A stretch of 64,000 bases of DNA, from NCBI RefSeq assembly GCF_900116425.1, contig NZ_FPAS01000001.1, positions 496,001-560,000 of the forward strand, in the 5' to 3' direction. This DNA comes from Lishizhenia tianjinensis. GTDB taxonomy: Bacteria; Bacteroidota; Bacteroidia; Flavobacteriales_D; Crocinitomicaceae. The position numbers and the translations under genes were made by a program. This document shows positions 1 through 8,350 of this stretch, in pieces; the first letter of the stretch is position 1; each line of letters starts with the position of its first letter. Under the pieces are notes generated by a model that did not search any database, was not told the origin of the DNA, and worked only from the letters and a program-made list of their open reading frames with translations.

Positions 1-584
1 ATTCCTATAGAGTGCGCAAGGTGGGTTTTACCTAGACCAACACCACCATAAATTAATAAAGGGTTAAAGGCAGTTCCTCCTGGCTTTTTAGCTACAGCAT
101 AACCTGCTGATCTTGCCAAACGGTTACAGTCTCCTTCAACAAAATTCTCAAAAGAGTAAGACGGATTTAAGTTTGAATCTACATTTACTTTCTTCAACCC
201 TGGTATAATAAAAGGGTTTTTGATTTGTTTTTCGCTCGCATGCAAAGGCATAGTTACAGGTGAGTTGTGCAACGAACTTTTGTTAGATGCAGGCAACTTT
301 ACTGTATAAGGTGTTGAGTTGGTTTGGTTTTTCTCCATAATAATAGAGTATTCCAACCTACCGTTTTGACCTAATTCTTTTTTGATGACTTTTTTAAGCA
401 GCGAGATGTAGTGTTCTTCCAACCACTCGTAAAAGAAGTGAGAAGGAACTTGGATCGTCAATACACTGTCTTCTAATTTAATAGGAGTAATGGGTGAGAA
501 CCATGTTTTAAAAGCTTGAATCGAGATGTTGTCTTTGATTACCTTTAAACAGGCTTCCCATTTTTCTTCGTGTAATGCACTCAT
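1..584 (-). CDS. dnaA: Chromosomal replication initiator DnaA, N-terminal part
   Basis: This is the first 194 codons of DnaA, the AAA+ protein that binds DnaA boxes and opens the replication origin; the rest lies beyond the window edge. The start [13 protein letters not shown] is typical of DnaA domain I (about residues 1-80). A variable linker follows, then the start of the AAA+ domain with '[16 protein letters not shown]' and the Walker A motif GGVGLGKT at residues 180-187. The ATG at 584 is the natural start because the domain I opening is complete from there. It is transcribed away from the plus-strand cluster starting at 960. Identity is certain; whether the C-terminal DNA-binding domain is intact cannot be seen. 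Confidence 0.97.
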   Translation of the reverse strand, partial: MSALHEEKWEACLKVIKDNISIQAFKTWFSPITPIKLEDSVLTIQVPSHFFYEWLEEHYISLLKKVIKKELGQNGRLEYSIIMEKNQTNSTPYTVKLPASNKSSLHNSPVTMPLHASEKQIKNPFIIPGLKKVNVDSNLNPSYSFENFVEGDCNRLARSAGYAVAKKPGGTAFNPLLIYGGVGLGKTHLAHSIG

Positions 585-959
585 TGATGTAGACTTTATT
601 AATTTTTTGTGTTTAAAACTTTTTCTAGTTATTAAAACGCTGTAAACAACGTAGTTAACTTTCTGAGTTACGAGCGGAACAAATATTTACAGAAAAAAGT
701 TAAAAAAAAAGTCAAATCGCTCTTGATTTTATAGTTTTTTTTACAGTAAAATTTAGTTTATTCCTTCCGAAAATTTAATCTAGAATAAAGTTTGAATTGT
801 CAGTTTTTATTCTATTTTAAAAATGAATCAAAAGTGCTGTAACCTAGTGATATCAATAGTTTCGACAACTATTTACTGGCAAAGTTGTTTGAAAGTTACA
901 AAAATTGAAACATATTTTTTCTTTTTTTACATCTTTGTTTTTTACCAAATTAGAACAGA
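585..959. other. Intergenic region between dnaA and the thioesterase gene
   Basis: This 375-base, strongly AT-rich stretch separates the divergent dnaA and the gene at 960, so it should carry both promoters. A near match to the Bacteroidota -7 box (CATCTTTG, consensus TAnnTTTG) lies about 25 bases before the thioesterase gene. I found no TTATNCACA-type DnaA boxes and no convincing small gene, so nothing here marks it as the replication origin. Confidence 0.5.
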
Positions 960-1391
960 GTGAATTACGATTTTGAACATAGTACAACTTTACGTGTTAG
1001 ATACGGAGAAACGGACCAAATGGGATATTGTTATTACGGTAATTATGCCCAATATTTTGAGGTAGGAAGGGTAGAAGCACTGCGTGCAATTGGAATGTCA
1101 TACAAACGCATGGAAGAAGAACACGTGATGTTACCCGTAAGTGAATACAATGTGAAATATATTCGTCCTGCTTTATATGATGATAAATTAACTATTATTA
1201 CAAAAATTGCCAGGGTGGAAGGTTCTAGAATTTACTTTAATTATGCCATAGAAAATGAAGAAGGTAAAGTTTTGAGTAAAGCGAGTACCACTTTGGTTTT
1301 TGTAAGTAAAGAAAATATGCGTCCGATTCAGCCACCGGTTGCATTTTTAGAAGCCATTGCTTCTTATCAAGTGAATGAGAATGAAAAGTAG
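960..1391 (+). CDS. Acyl-CoA thioesterase, YbgC/4HBT hotdog family
   Basis: This 143-residue protein is a single hotdog-fold thioesterase that hydrolyses an acyl-CoA or acyl-ACP thioester; the natural substrate cannot be told from sequence. The family signature is near the N terminus: YGETDQMGYCYYGNY at residues 15-29, with Asp19 in the position of the catalytic acid of 4-hydroxybenzoyl-CoA thioesterases, followed by the usual YFEVGRVEALR helix. Length is normal for the family. The start is GTG; no in-frame ATG lies before the conserved motif. It overlaps the next gene by 17 bases, so the two are probably co-transcribed. Confidence 0.9.
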   Translation: MNYDFEHSTTLRVRYGETDQMGYCYYGNYAQYFEVGRVEALRAIGMSYKRMEEEHVMLPVSEYNVKYIRPALYDDKLTIITKIARVEGSRIYFNYAIENEEGKVLSKASTTLVFVSKENMRPIQPPVAFLEAIASYQVNENEK

Positions 1392-2361
1392 AGAAGAGAA
1401 TTTTATTTATACGCCTTACACTTCAGAGGAGTTGTTGAATATGGTGTCCTTACGTGAAGGCGAAAAGCGTTTGGGTGAAAATGTAGTCAGTGAGGAACAA
1501 AAGAAGTTTGTCATTTTTGGTATAGAGGAATCTGTTGGCCCCGTTGCGAATTTAGGTAAGCCAGGTGCTGAGGGTGGTTTTGCGCCTTTTGTATCTACCT
1601 TTTTGAACATACAAGCCAATCGTTTTCTTTTGGGGAAAGGAGTGAAAATAGCGGGAAGAATCTCTGCGTTGAATCGCTTTTCGGATTTGAAGAAGAACAG
1701 AGTCTTGGTGGAAGAGTTGGATGATTTTGTACTTGAAGTACTTAATAAACATGTAGGGCCTAATCAAATTCCTATCGTAATTGGTGGGGGACACAACAAT
1801 GCTTTCCCATTAATGAAATTCTCTGCACAACGTTTAAAGAAGGGTATTAATGTAGTGAATCTAGATCCGCATGCGGATTATAGAAAACACGAGGGACGTC
1901 ACAGTGGTAATGCTTTTAGTTATGCTTTTCAACAAGGTTACCTCGAGAAATACCATGTGATAGGTCTACACGAGAATTATAACTCAGAGGAAATGTTGTC
2001 GCGTTTAGAGAAAGACGGTCATTACTTTACCATATTTGAAGACTATTTGGCGGGACAAGCAAACATCAATGAGGACTTCTTGAATGTATGTAAGGAGAAT
2101 ATGAAAAAACCATTGGGAGTAGAGTTGGATATGGATTCAATTATTGATATGCCGTCGAGTGCAAGAACACCGAGTGGAATGACCTTAGAAAGAGCCAGAA
2201 TTTATTTGAAAACAGTTTCTAATGTCGAAAAAGTTGCGTATCTTCATTTACCCGAGGCTGCCCCTTCTACAACCCAAGAAAATATTGCCGTTGGTAAGTC
2301 ACTAACTTACCTTGTGAGTGATTTCATTAAGACCGTAAATAAAAGAGAGTTGATTAAATAA
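1375..2361 (+). CDS. Arginase/formimidoylglutamase-family hydrolase
   Basis: A 328-residue ureohydrolase-fold enzyme with a binuclear metal site. The metal-binding motifs are GGGHN (137-141), DPHADYR (164-170) and ELDMDS (250-255), in the order and spacing of the arginase/agmatinase/formiminoglutamase family. The overall look (long N-terminal region, NLDPHADYRKHEGRHSGN) is closest to the Bacteroidota formimidoylglutamase-like proteins. No other hut genes lie in the window, so histidine degradation is not supported by context and the substrate stays open. The start overlaps the thioesterase stop; a second ATG at 1381 is an equally plausible start. Confidence 0.85.
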   Translation: MRMKSREENFIYTPYTSEELLNMVSLREGEKRLGENVVSEEQKKFVIFGIEESVGPVANLGKPGAEGGFAPFVSTFLNIQANRFLLGKGVKIAGRISALNRFSDLKKNRVLVEELDDFVLEVLNKHVGPNQIPIVIGGGHNNAFPLMKFSAQRLKKGINVVNLDPHADYRKHEGRHSGNAFSYAFQQGYLEKYHVIGLHENYNSEEMLSRLEKDGHYFTIFEDYLAGQANINEDFLNVCKENMKKPLGVELDMDSIIDMPSSARTPSGMTLERARIYLKTVSNVEKVAYLHLPEAAPSTTQENIAVGKSLTYLVSDFIKTVNKRELIK

Positions 2362-2381
2362 TCTCCTAAAGATAAAAGACC

Positions 2382-4640
2382 ATGAAAGGAAAAATAACGT
2401 TCAAAGATGTGCTCAAAGGCATACTTGATTTTTTTCCTTTTCATCTATTAATAGCCCATTTAAAATACAACATCGTTGCGGTGTTGTATTGGGTTTTCCT
2501 CTTCTTGGTACTTTATGGTGTTATTGGAGAAAGCTTTGGTATGGCATATCTCTTCTATGGTCCTGAATACCTCGGAAAAACCTCTTGGCTGAGTTTTCTT
2601 TTTCTTGGATTTAGTATAGGTGGGTTTACCATGGCTTTTCATACCTACAGCTACATCAGAATGGGGCCGCATTTCCCTTTCATTGCTACGCTCCACAGAC
2701 CCTTTTTTAAGTTTTGTGTAAACAACAGTATACTTCCCTTTATCTTCTTTGTGGTGTTGGGGTATAAAATTGCTGTTTTCCAAAGTCAGGAGGAATTTCT
2801 GAATAATTGGGACATAACCCTTTACATTCTGTCTGTTTTCGGAGGGTCGTTGATATTTGTGCTATTATCGCTTTTATATTTCTTTCCCACCAACAAAGAC
2901 ATTTTTAAAATTGAGAAGAAACGCAAGGTACTCGGACCAGAAGAACCTAAAAATTCGAGTATCAAATCCTCCTTACACAGAAATTTATCTTGGGATAAAG
3001 AGTTTAAAGAAGTAGATGATAAACTTTACGTTTACATCGGTAAAAACTTCGGTTTTAAGCGTTCGAGAGGGGTACAGCATTACGATTATCAGGTGATACA
3101 AAATGTATTCAGTCAAAACCACATCAATGCGTCCATCTTTGAGATTACGGTAATTTTATCTTTCTTCATTTTAGGTTTATTGAGAAACCAAGAAGTCTTT
3201 GTTTTGCCGGCAGCTTCTAGTATTTTCTTGCTATTAACCATCGTTTTGATGTTAATCAGTGCCTTTTTTAGCTGGTTTAAATTATGGACCTACCCCATAC
3301 TCATTGTGCTCTTTTTGGTGATGAATTTCATGAGTCAGCATACCGACTACATGCAGTTTAAGAACTTTGCCTATGGTTTAAATTACCAAGAAAGTTCACC
3401 TTATAATGATACTGTTTTACTACATCTTCAACAGGATTTCACACAAAACCTCAAAGATGAAAAAGACTTTAAGCAAACACTGACCAATTGGAAGAAGAGA
3501 AGTGGAGATAAACAGAAACCCAAATTAGTAATTATCAATACCAGTGGAGGTGGTTTAAGAAGTGCTTTGTGGACCTTCAGAGTAATGCAGCACCTAGACA
3601 GTGTCTCCAAAGGTGCTTTCACCAAATCGGTACAAATGGTCACAGGGGCCTCTGGGGGTATGGTGGGTGCATCTTATTACAGAGAGATGTATTTGGAGAA
3701 TTACGATACCTTGTTGCACCAGAGTATGGTTTCTTCCTATTATGCCAATAATATCGCCAAAGATTTGTTGAATGGTATAGGCGTGTCTTTGGCCACCAAT
3801 GATATTTTCTTTAGGTACCAAAAGTTCGATTACAACGGTCAAACCTACACAACAGACAGGGGGTATTCTTTAGAACAACAACTCTTGAGCAATACCAATT
3901 ATGTACTCGATAAACAATTGAAGGATTACAGACAACCAGAACAGGAGGCGATTATTCCAACTTTTATTTTTTCACCCACCATTATAGAGGATGGGCGAAG
4001 GTTGATAATTTGTAGTCAAGACATAGGATTTATGTTTGTGCCCAACATAGTGGAAGAAGATTCTGTTTTGAGTGAAAATGTGGAATTGAGTAAGATCATT
4101 CAACACCAAGATGCGGGAGAGTTAAGGTTTACCACAGCATTGAGAATGAATGCAACTTTCCCTTATATCACACCCATGGTTACCTTGCCGACCCATCCAG
4201 AAATTCACATTATGGATGCTGGTATACGGGATAATTACGGAGCTAAAACCACTTTAAGGTACTTAAGCGCTTTGGAAGATTGGATCAAGGAAAATACGAG
4301 TGGGGTGGTCATTGTGCAGATTAGGGATACAAAGAAAGGACTTGAGCAAGAAGAAGAGCATTCCATTACGCTGTTTGAGAAAATGTTTAAACCATTGTCG
4401 AATGTTTACGGAAACTTCCCTAAAGTACAGGATTACAACCAAGATGAATTGGTGAATTTATTCTTGCGCTACCAAAATTACCCCATAGACATCGTAAGTT
4501 TAAATTTAAGAGAAACACCGAAGGACAAAATTTCATTATCTTGGCATCTGACCAAGCAAGAGAAACAACTCATTAAGAAGGCACTTTCAACAGAAAGGAA
4601 TTCTAAGGAAATGCAAAGGTTGCTTAAGCTATTACAATGA
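2382..4640 (+). CDS. Membrane-anchored patatin-like phospholipase
   Basis: A 752-residue protein with an N-terminal membrane part and a C-terminal patatin lipase domain. About seven hydrophobic segments lie within roughly the first 330 residues. The patatin domain follows: the glycine-rich oxyanion loop SGGGLRSALW near residue 388, the nucleophile elbow GASGGM near 422 (GxSxG type) and the DAGIRDNYG dyad aspartate near 611. All three catalytic elements are present, so it should be an active acyl hydrolase acting on lipids at the inner membrane. The substrate is unknown. It sits 20 bases after the arginase-family gene and overlaps the DUF389 gene by 4 bases (ATGA), implying translational coupling. 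Confidence 0.9.
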   Translation: MKGKITFKDVLKGILDFFPFHLLIAHLKYNIVAVLYWVFLFLVLYGVIGESFGMAYLFYGPEYLGKTSWLSFLFLGFSIGGFTMAFHTYSYIRMGPHFPFIATLHRPFFKFCVNNSILPFIFFVVLGYKIAVFQSQEEFLNNWDITLYILSVFGGSLIFVLLSLLYFFPTNKDIFKIEKKRKVLGPEEPKNSSIKSSLHRNLSWDKEFKEVDDKLYVYIGKNFGFKRSRGVQHYDYQVIQNVFSQNHINASIFEITVILSFFILGLLRNQEVFVLPAASSIFLLLTIVLMLISAFFSWFKLWTYPILIVLFLVMNFMSQHTDYMQFKNFAYGLNYQESSPYNDTVLLHLQQDFTQNLKDEKDFKQTLTNWKKRSGDKQKPKLVIINTSGGGLRSALWTFRVMQHLDSVSKGAFTKSVQMVTGASGGMVGASYYREMYLENYDTLLHQSMVSSYYANNIAKDLLNGIGVSLATNDIFFRYQKFDYNGQTYTTDRGYSLEQQLLSNTNYVLDKQLKDYRQPEQEAIIPTFIFSPTIIEDGRRLIICSQDIGFMFVPNIVEEDSVLSENVELSKIIQHQDAGELRFTTALRMNATFPYITPMVTLPTHPEIHIMDAGIRDNYGAKTTLRYLSALEDWIKENTSGVVIVQIRDTKKGLEQEEEHSITLFEKMFKPLSNVYGNFPKVQDYNQDELVNLFLRYQNYPIDIVSLNLRETPKDKISLSWHLTKQEKQLIKKALSTERNSKEMQRLLKLLQ

Positions 4641-6265
4641 ACGAGGAAAAATTAGACCCTAAAGACGAGCAAAATAAGGCTCAAAATGACGCATCTGAAT
4701 CAACAAACGATGCCACAAACGAAACTTCATCTTCTGATCAACCAGCAGATGATTTACACGCAGAAAAACAAAGGCGCAAAAAGGCTTTTGAACATCTGTA
4801 CAACAACGATAACATGTACGATGACCCGATAGAAGGGGATCCCACAAAAATTAAAATCAATACAGATGTTAAAGAAGGAGTAAAGTCCATTTTCAACTTC
4901 TTAAAGGACACTGTATCCTTCCAAGATGGAGCTGATATCAATGGTACCATCAAAAACATTAGAGAAGGGATAAACTTTGTTGGTCCCAATGTTTGGGTGT
5001 TGATGTGTTCTATTGTTGTCGCCTCTGTAGGTTTGAATACCAACTCTGTGGCGGTAATTATTGGAGCCATGTTGATTTCGCCTTTAATGGGACCTATACG
5101 TGGTATGGGACTCGGTGTAGGAACCAACGACATAAAGCTTATCGTAGATTCATTGAAGAACTTCGGCGTAGCAGTAGGTATATCTTTACTCACGGCATAC
5201 ATTTACTTCCTGATCACACCTTTACACGGTTTAACTCCTGAATTAGAAGCACGAACTGGACCTAATTTAATGGACGTTTTCATTGCCTTTTTCGGGGGAT
5301 TGGCAGGAATTATAGCGGCTAGTAGGGGAGATAACAATACAGTAATTCCGGGGGTAGCCATTGCAACAGCTTTGATGCCACCACTTTGTACGGCAGGTTA
5401 CGGATTGGCCAATGGTAACTGGCAGTTTTTCTTTGGAGCTTCCTACTTATTTTTAATCAATACACTTTTCATTTGTTTGTCTACTATTTTGGTAGTGAGG
5501 TATTTGAAATTCCCTATTCGTCATTTTATTAACCCAAAAGTGGAGAAGAAGGTTAAGGTAGTTTCTACAGTATTGATTTTCTTGGTTATAGTTCCATCGG
5601 TATACTTATTCTACGGAAAAGTACAGGAAACAATCTTTACAGAAAATGCAACCAACTACATACGTAATGTAATAGAAACGGATGAGACCTTGGATGTAAA
5701 CCAGAAGTTTGATTTAACTGGGGAAGTACCTAAGGTAGAGGTAATCTTAACCAACAAAACAGTACCTCAATCTACGTTGGATGTCTGGAATGCACAATTG
5801 AAAACGTACAACCTAAGTACAGATAATATCTCTATTATTCAGGGAGAAGATGTAGATGAGAAGTTGAAGGAATATTTGGATGAATTCAAAAACAAAAACC
5901 TTTCTTCTGGTGCAGGTTATGATGTTATCAAGCAAAAAGATGAATTGATTAGAGATTTAAACATTCAAAATGCAACGCTAAAGAACTCTATAGATCAATT
6001 AAAGAACCAAAAGGTAAACGCAAGAACCTTAGCATCTACCATTGCTTTGCACTATCCAGAAGTTGAATCTATTGAAGTTTTGTCGGGTGTACACGCTCAA
6101 AATGATCAGGTAAACGATACCATCTTTGCTTTGGCAGTTCACTATTTTGATAGTTTAGAAGTAGATAAGTTAAAGGTGAATGAAAAGTTGAGAAGGCAAT
6201 TAGAAATTCAATTGAAAGATCAGAATTTACTGGGTAATTTTAAAGTGAAAGTGTACAATCAGTAA
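4637..6265 (+). CDS. DUF389-family membrane protein
   Basis: This 542-residue integral membrane protein belongs to the DUF389 (TIGR00341-like) family of unknown function. A polar, Asp/Asn/Glu-rich N-terminal tail (about 1-105) precedes the conserved core with the family signatures VGLNTNSVAVIIGAMLISPLMGPI (given here only as positions 131-154) and 'GVAIATALMPPLCTAGYG' near 250, spanning about seven helices up to residue 345. A soluble C-terminal region (350-542) has coiled-coil character (KDELIRDLNIQNATLKNSI) and an OmpA-like or sensor-like alpha/beta pattern. It overlaps the patatin gene by 4 bases and abuts the next gene, so it belongs to the same transcript. Family assignment is firm; function is not known. 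Confidence 0.88.
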   Translation: MNEEKLDPKDEQNKAQNDASESTNDATNETSSSDQPADDLHAEKQRRKKAFEHLYNNDNMYDDPIEGDPTKIKINTDVKEGVKSIFNFLKDTVSFQDGADINGTIKNIREGINFVGPNVWVLMCSIVVASVGLNTNSVAVIIGAMLISPLMGPIRGMGLGVGTNDIKLIVDSLKNFGVAVGISLLTAYIYFLITPLHGLTPELEARTGPNLMDVFIAFFGGLAGIIAASRGDNNTVIPGVAIATALMPPLCTAGYGLANGNWQFFFGASYLFLINTLFICLSTILVVRYLKFPIRHFINPKVEKKVKVVSTVLIFLVIVPSVYLFYGKVQETIFTENATNYIRNVIETDETLDVNQKFDLTGEVPKVEVILTNKTVPQSTLDVWNAQLKTYNLSTDNISIIQGEDVDEKLKEYLDEFKNKNLSSGAGYDVIKQKDELIRDLNIQNATLKNSIDQLKNQKVNARTLASTIALHYPEVESIEVLSGVHAQNDQVNDTIFALAVHYFDSLEVDKLKVNEKLRRQLEIQLKDQNLLGNFKVKVYNQ

Positions 6266-6735
6266 TGCGAATTTGTCTTGTTGTACTTTTTCTTACCTCT
6301 TTCTTTGTTCGGTCACAAAAGCAATGGGGAATAGAGGCCTTGGTGAATAGGTTTGATGTGTATACGCAGATAAGCTACATACATTCTATTCAAAGCAATC
6401 AGGATATTACTTTTGCAATAGGTACTGGTGTGCGCTCTACTTTTGCAGCTAGAACGCTACATCCTTCTTTGAACATACGTTATAACTATGCGTATTTGCA
6501 GCGCAAGAAATTGAATTTAATAATAGGAGGAAATACGCTTTCTACATATCTGCCAGTTGGTGAAAAGAATAGTACTTTTTTCAATGAAGTAGGACTGCAC
6601 ACGAGTTTGGTTGTGGGAACACGTTTGAAATACCACCTAAACCTAGGGGGGGGGGTAGGCTTAGAATCCTTCCCAAAGGGAACTACGACTTATTTGAATG
6701 CAAATCTTAATATGGGATGGAGCTATGCGTTTTAG
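6265..6735 (+). CDS. Small secreted/outer-membrane beta-rich protein
   Basis: A 156-residue protein of unknown function. It starts with a signal peptide (MRICLVVLFLTSFFVRSQ) and continues as alternating polar/hydrophobic strands with Gly and aromatic residues, ending in SYAF; a C-terminal aromatic residue is typical of outer-membrane beta barrels. It is short, so perhaps an eight-strand barrel. Its start overlaps the DUF389 stop by one base. A run of ten G residues in the coding sequence (6646-6655) encodes Gly-Gly-Gly and is a potential slippage site near the end of the gene. The family is not recognised. Confidence 0.7.
   Translation: MRICLVVLFLTSFFVRSQKQWGIEALVNRFDVYTQISYIHSIQSNQDITFAIGTGVRSTFAARTLHPSLNIRYNYAYLQRKKLNLIIGGNTLSTYLPVGEKNSTFFNEVGLHTSLVVGTRLKYHLNLGGGVGLESFPKGTTTYLNANLNMGWSYAF
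6646..6655. repeat. Homopolymeric G tract (10 G) inside a coding gene
   Basis: Ten consecutive G bases lie inside an otherwise AT-rich gene for an outer-membrane-type protein. In frame they read as the last part of LGGGV. A gain or loss of one base would alter roughly the last 30 residues, including the C-terminal aromatic. Confidence 0.9.
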
Positions 6736-7516
6736 TTTATTGATGTTTCTCATACTTTTTTCTGCTTGTCAAAAAGCCAAATACTCTGATGTAGCTGTTG
6801 TGAGTCATGCTGGTGCAGGTATAACTGCCATACATTCTCCTTACATAGATAATTCTTTAGAAGCCGTGAATTACGCCTTGAGTTTTGAGCAGTGTGAAGG
6901 TGTAGAACTAGATGTTCAATTCAGTAAGGATAGTGCCATGTGGGTTTTTCATGATCCAAATCTCCTGGAGAAATTTGATAATGAATTTTGTGTCAGTTCT
7001 TACACAGATGAAGAATTAAGGGATTTACAATATGCCAATGGAGAAGGATTGATTTGTTTAAACGATTTTGACTTTTCTCGCTATCCCAATAAGTCCTTTT
7101 ACTTGGACATTAAGCATTGGAATGACTGTGGGTTATATACAGAAGAAATTCTAATGAAAGGTTTGAGTAAAATGAACTGGTCAGGTGTTGGAACCGCAAA
7201 AGTTCATTTACTATTTAGCACAGAAACTTGGTTAGATACGGTGATAGGTAGTTATGAACGTGTAATTTTTGTTGCTAACTCGGGAGAAGGATTTGAGAAC
7301 ATTTTGGAAGAGCATCCAGGCTTGTACGGCATAGAGGTGAAATATTCAGAAACAAATGCGGCGCAAATCAATTCTTGGAAGAATCAAGGACTTTATGTTG
7401 GGGTTTTTCAGACAAGAGCTGCCAAAACTATACGAAAAGCAATAAATTTGTATCCAGACTTTATAGAAACGGACGATTTTAAAACCGCGATAAATATTGT
7501 GAGTAATGGGAAATAA
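6725..7516 (+). CDS. Glycerophosphodiester phosphodiesterase-like lipoprotein
   Basis: A 263-residue protein resembling the PLC-like/GDPD TIM barrel that hydrolyses glycerophosphodiesters. The chosen ATG gives a lipoprotein signal (MRFSLLMFLILFSAC) with lipobox Cys; an upstream in-frame ATG at 6698 would bury this signal. Family-like motifs are VSHAGAG...NSLEAVNYAL (His-Ala and the SxE element), 'GVELDVQFSKDS' (ExDV) and 'WVFHDPNL' (HD). The canonical H-R-G of the first strand reads HAG, and the barrel is divergent, so activity is probable but not certain. It overlaps the previous gene by 11 bases and the SUI1 gene by 11 bases. Confidence 0.72.
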   Translation: MRFSLLMFLILFSACQKAKYSDVAVVSHAGAGITAIHSPYIDNSLEAVNYALSFEQCEGVELDVQFSKDSAMWVFHDPNLLEKFDNEFCVSSYTDEELRDLQYANGEGLICLNDFDFSRYPNKSFYLDIKHWNDCGLYTEEILMKGLSKMNWSGVGTAKVHLLFSTETWLDTVIGSYERVIFVANSGEGFENILEEHPGLYGIEVKYSETNAAQINSWKNQGLYVGVFQTRAAKTIRKAINLYPDFIETDDFKTAINIVSNGK

Positions 7517-7853
7517 AAAGAAAAAGAGAGTAGATATCGTATACAGTACCAATCAAGATTTTTCCTACGACTATGATGATGAGTTGGAAGAGGAGACTTT
7601 AGATCCGGGAGATCAGCTCTTGTATGTATCTATTGATAGAAAGAAGCGAAAGGGAAAAGAAGTGACCTTAGTAGAAGGTTTTATTGGTTCTGCTGAAGAT
7701 TTAAAAGATTTGGCCAAAATTCTGAAAAACAAATGTGGAGTAGGAGGAAGTGCTAAAGATGGTGAGATTTTGATTCAAGGAAATTTTAAAGATAAAGTGG
7801 CTGAGATACTAACAGCTGAAGGTTATAAGACCAAGAAAAAAGGAGGGAATTAA
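7506..7853 (+). CDS. SUI1/eIF1-family translation factor-like protein
   Basis: A 115-residue protein with a C-terminal SUI1 (eIF1/YciH) domain. The domain signature is 'KGKEVTLVEGFIG', 'LKDLAKILKNKCGVGGSAKDGEILIQGNF' (positions about 66-95, shortened here) and a basic GYKTKKKGG tail. The N-terminal half is highly charged. YciH-type bacterial relatives are implicated in initiation fidelity or stress-time translation; the exact role here is unknown. It is the last gene of the plus-strand run from 960 and is followed directly by a strong hairpin with a T run. Confidence 0.88.
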   Translation: MGNKKKKRVDIVYSTNQDFSYDYDDELEEETLDPGDQLLYVSIDRKKRKGKEVTLVEGFIGSAEDLKDLAKILKNKCGVGGSAKDGEILIQGNFKDKVAEILTAEGYKTKKKGGN

Positions 7854-7856
7854 ATA

Positions 7857-7887
7857 AAAAAAGCAGCTCGTTTGTAGCTGCTTTTTT
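7857..7887 (+). terminator. Rho-independent terminator
   Basis: The stem AAAAGCAGCT/AGCTGCTTTT has a 7-base loop and ends in six T. It lies 4 bases after the SUI1 stop and just before the convergent FKBP gene, and with A and T runs on both sides it can serve both. Confidence 0.85.
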
Positions 7888-7890
7888 GTT

Positions 7891-8349
7891 TTATATCACT
7901 TTCTTGACTCCTAACACAAAATGTATAATGGAGTTTTGTGGAATTTTTTCGGTTTGTCTATCACCATAGCCTAAATAGGGTGGGATGTAGACTTCAACTA
8001 CTCCACCTTCACTAATCAAGCTTAAGGCCTCTTGCCAACCGATAATTAGATCTTTTACATCAAAATTTAGGGCTTCTTCTGGTGTGATAACCTGAAATAC
8101 ATCACCATTAAGTAAGGATCCTGTGTAGTAAATATCTACATTATCGGTGTATTTTATTTTATGTTTTCCTTCGCCTTCTTTAATGATTCTATAATACAAA
8201 CCACTTTCTAAAGATTCGAATTTTTGGGTGTAAACACTGTCTATATGTGCTTCTATTTTTGCATTAAAAATTGCCTTCTGGTCGTCATTATAAGTTTTAC
8301 ACGCAAAAGCTGTAAATACCAGTAAACTAAATGTTAGAAATCTTTTCAT
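7891..8349 (-). CDS. FKBP-type peptidyl-prolyl isomerase lipoprotein
   Basis: A 152-residue lipoprotein with one FKBP domain. The signal ends at a lipobox Cys (TAFACKTY). The FKBP fold is recognisable from LESGLYYRIIKEGEG, 'VDIYYTGSLLNG', 'IIGWQEALSLISEGG' and 'IPPYLGYGDR', covering roughly residues 50-150. It should act in the periplasm or at the membrane on folding of exported proteins. The active-site loop is a little divergent (VFQVITPEEALNFDV) compared with classical F-D-S/F-x-L elements. A second FKBP lipoprotein of similar size lies at 39215. It shares a one-base gap with the TraB gene upstream. Confidence 0.9.
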   Translation of the reverse strand: MKRFLTFSLLVFTAFACKTYNDDQKAIFNAKIEAHIDSVYTQKFESLESGLYYRIIKEGEGKHKIKYTDNVDIYYTGSLLNGDVFQVITPEEALNFDVKDLIIGWQEALSLISEGGVVEVYIPPYLGYGDRQTEKIPQNSIIHFVLGVKKVI

Positions 8350-8350
8350 A

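Noticed and set aside
585-959. Possible replication origin upstream of dnaA
   Set aside because: The region is AT-rich but I found no cluster of TTATNCACA boxes, so calling it oriC is not supported.
4738-5202. Long open frame antisense to the DUF389 gene (about 154 codons)
   Set aside because: It lies fully inside a strongly conserved gene, has no start context and no recognisable domain, so it is a mirror of the real frame.
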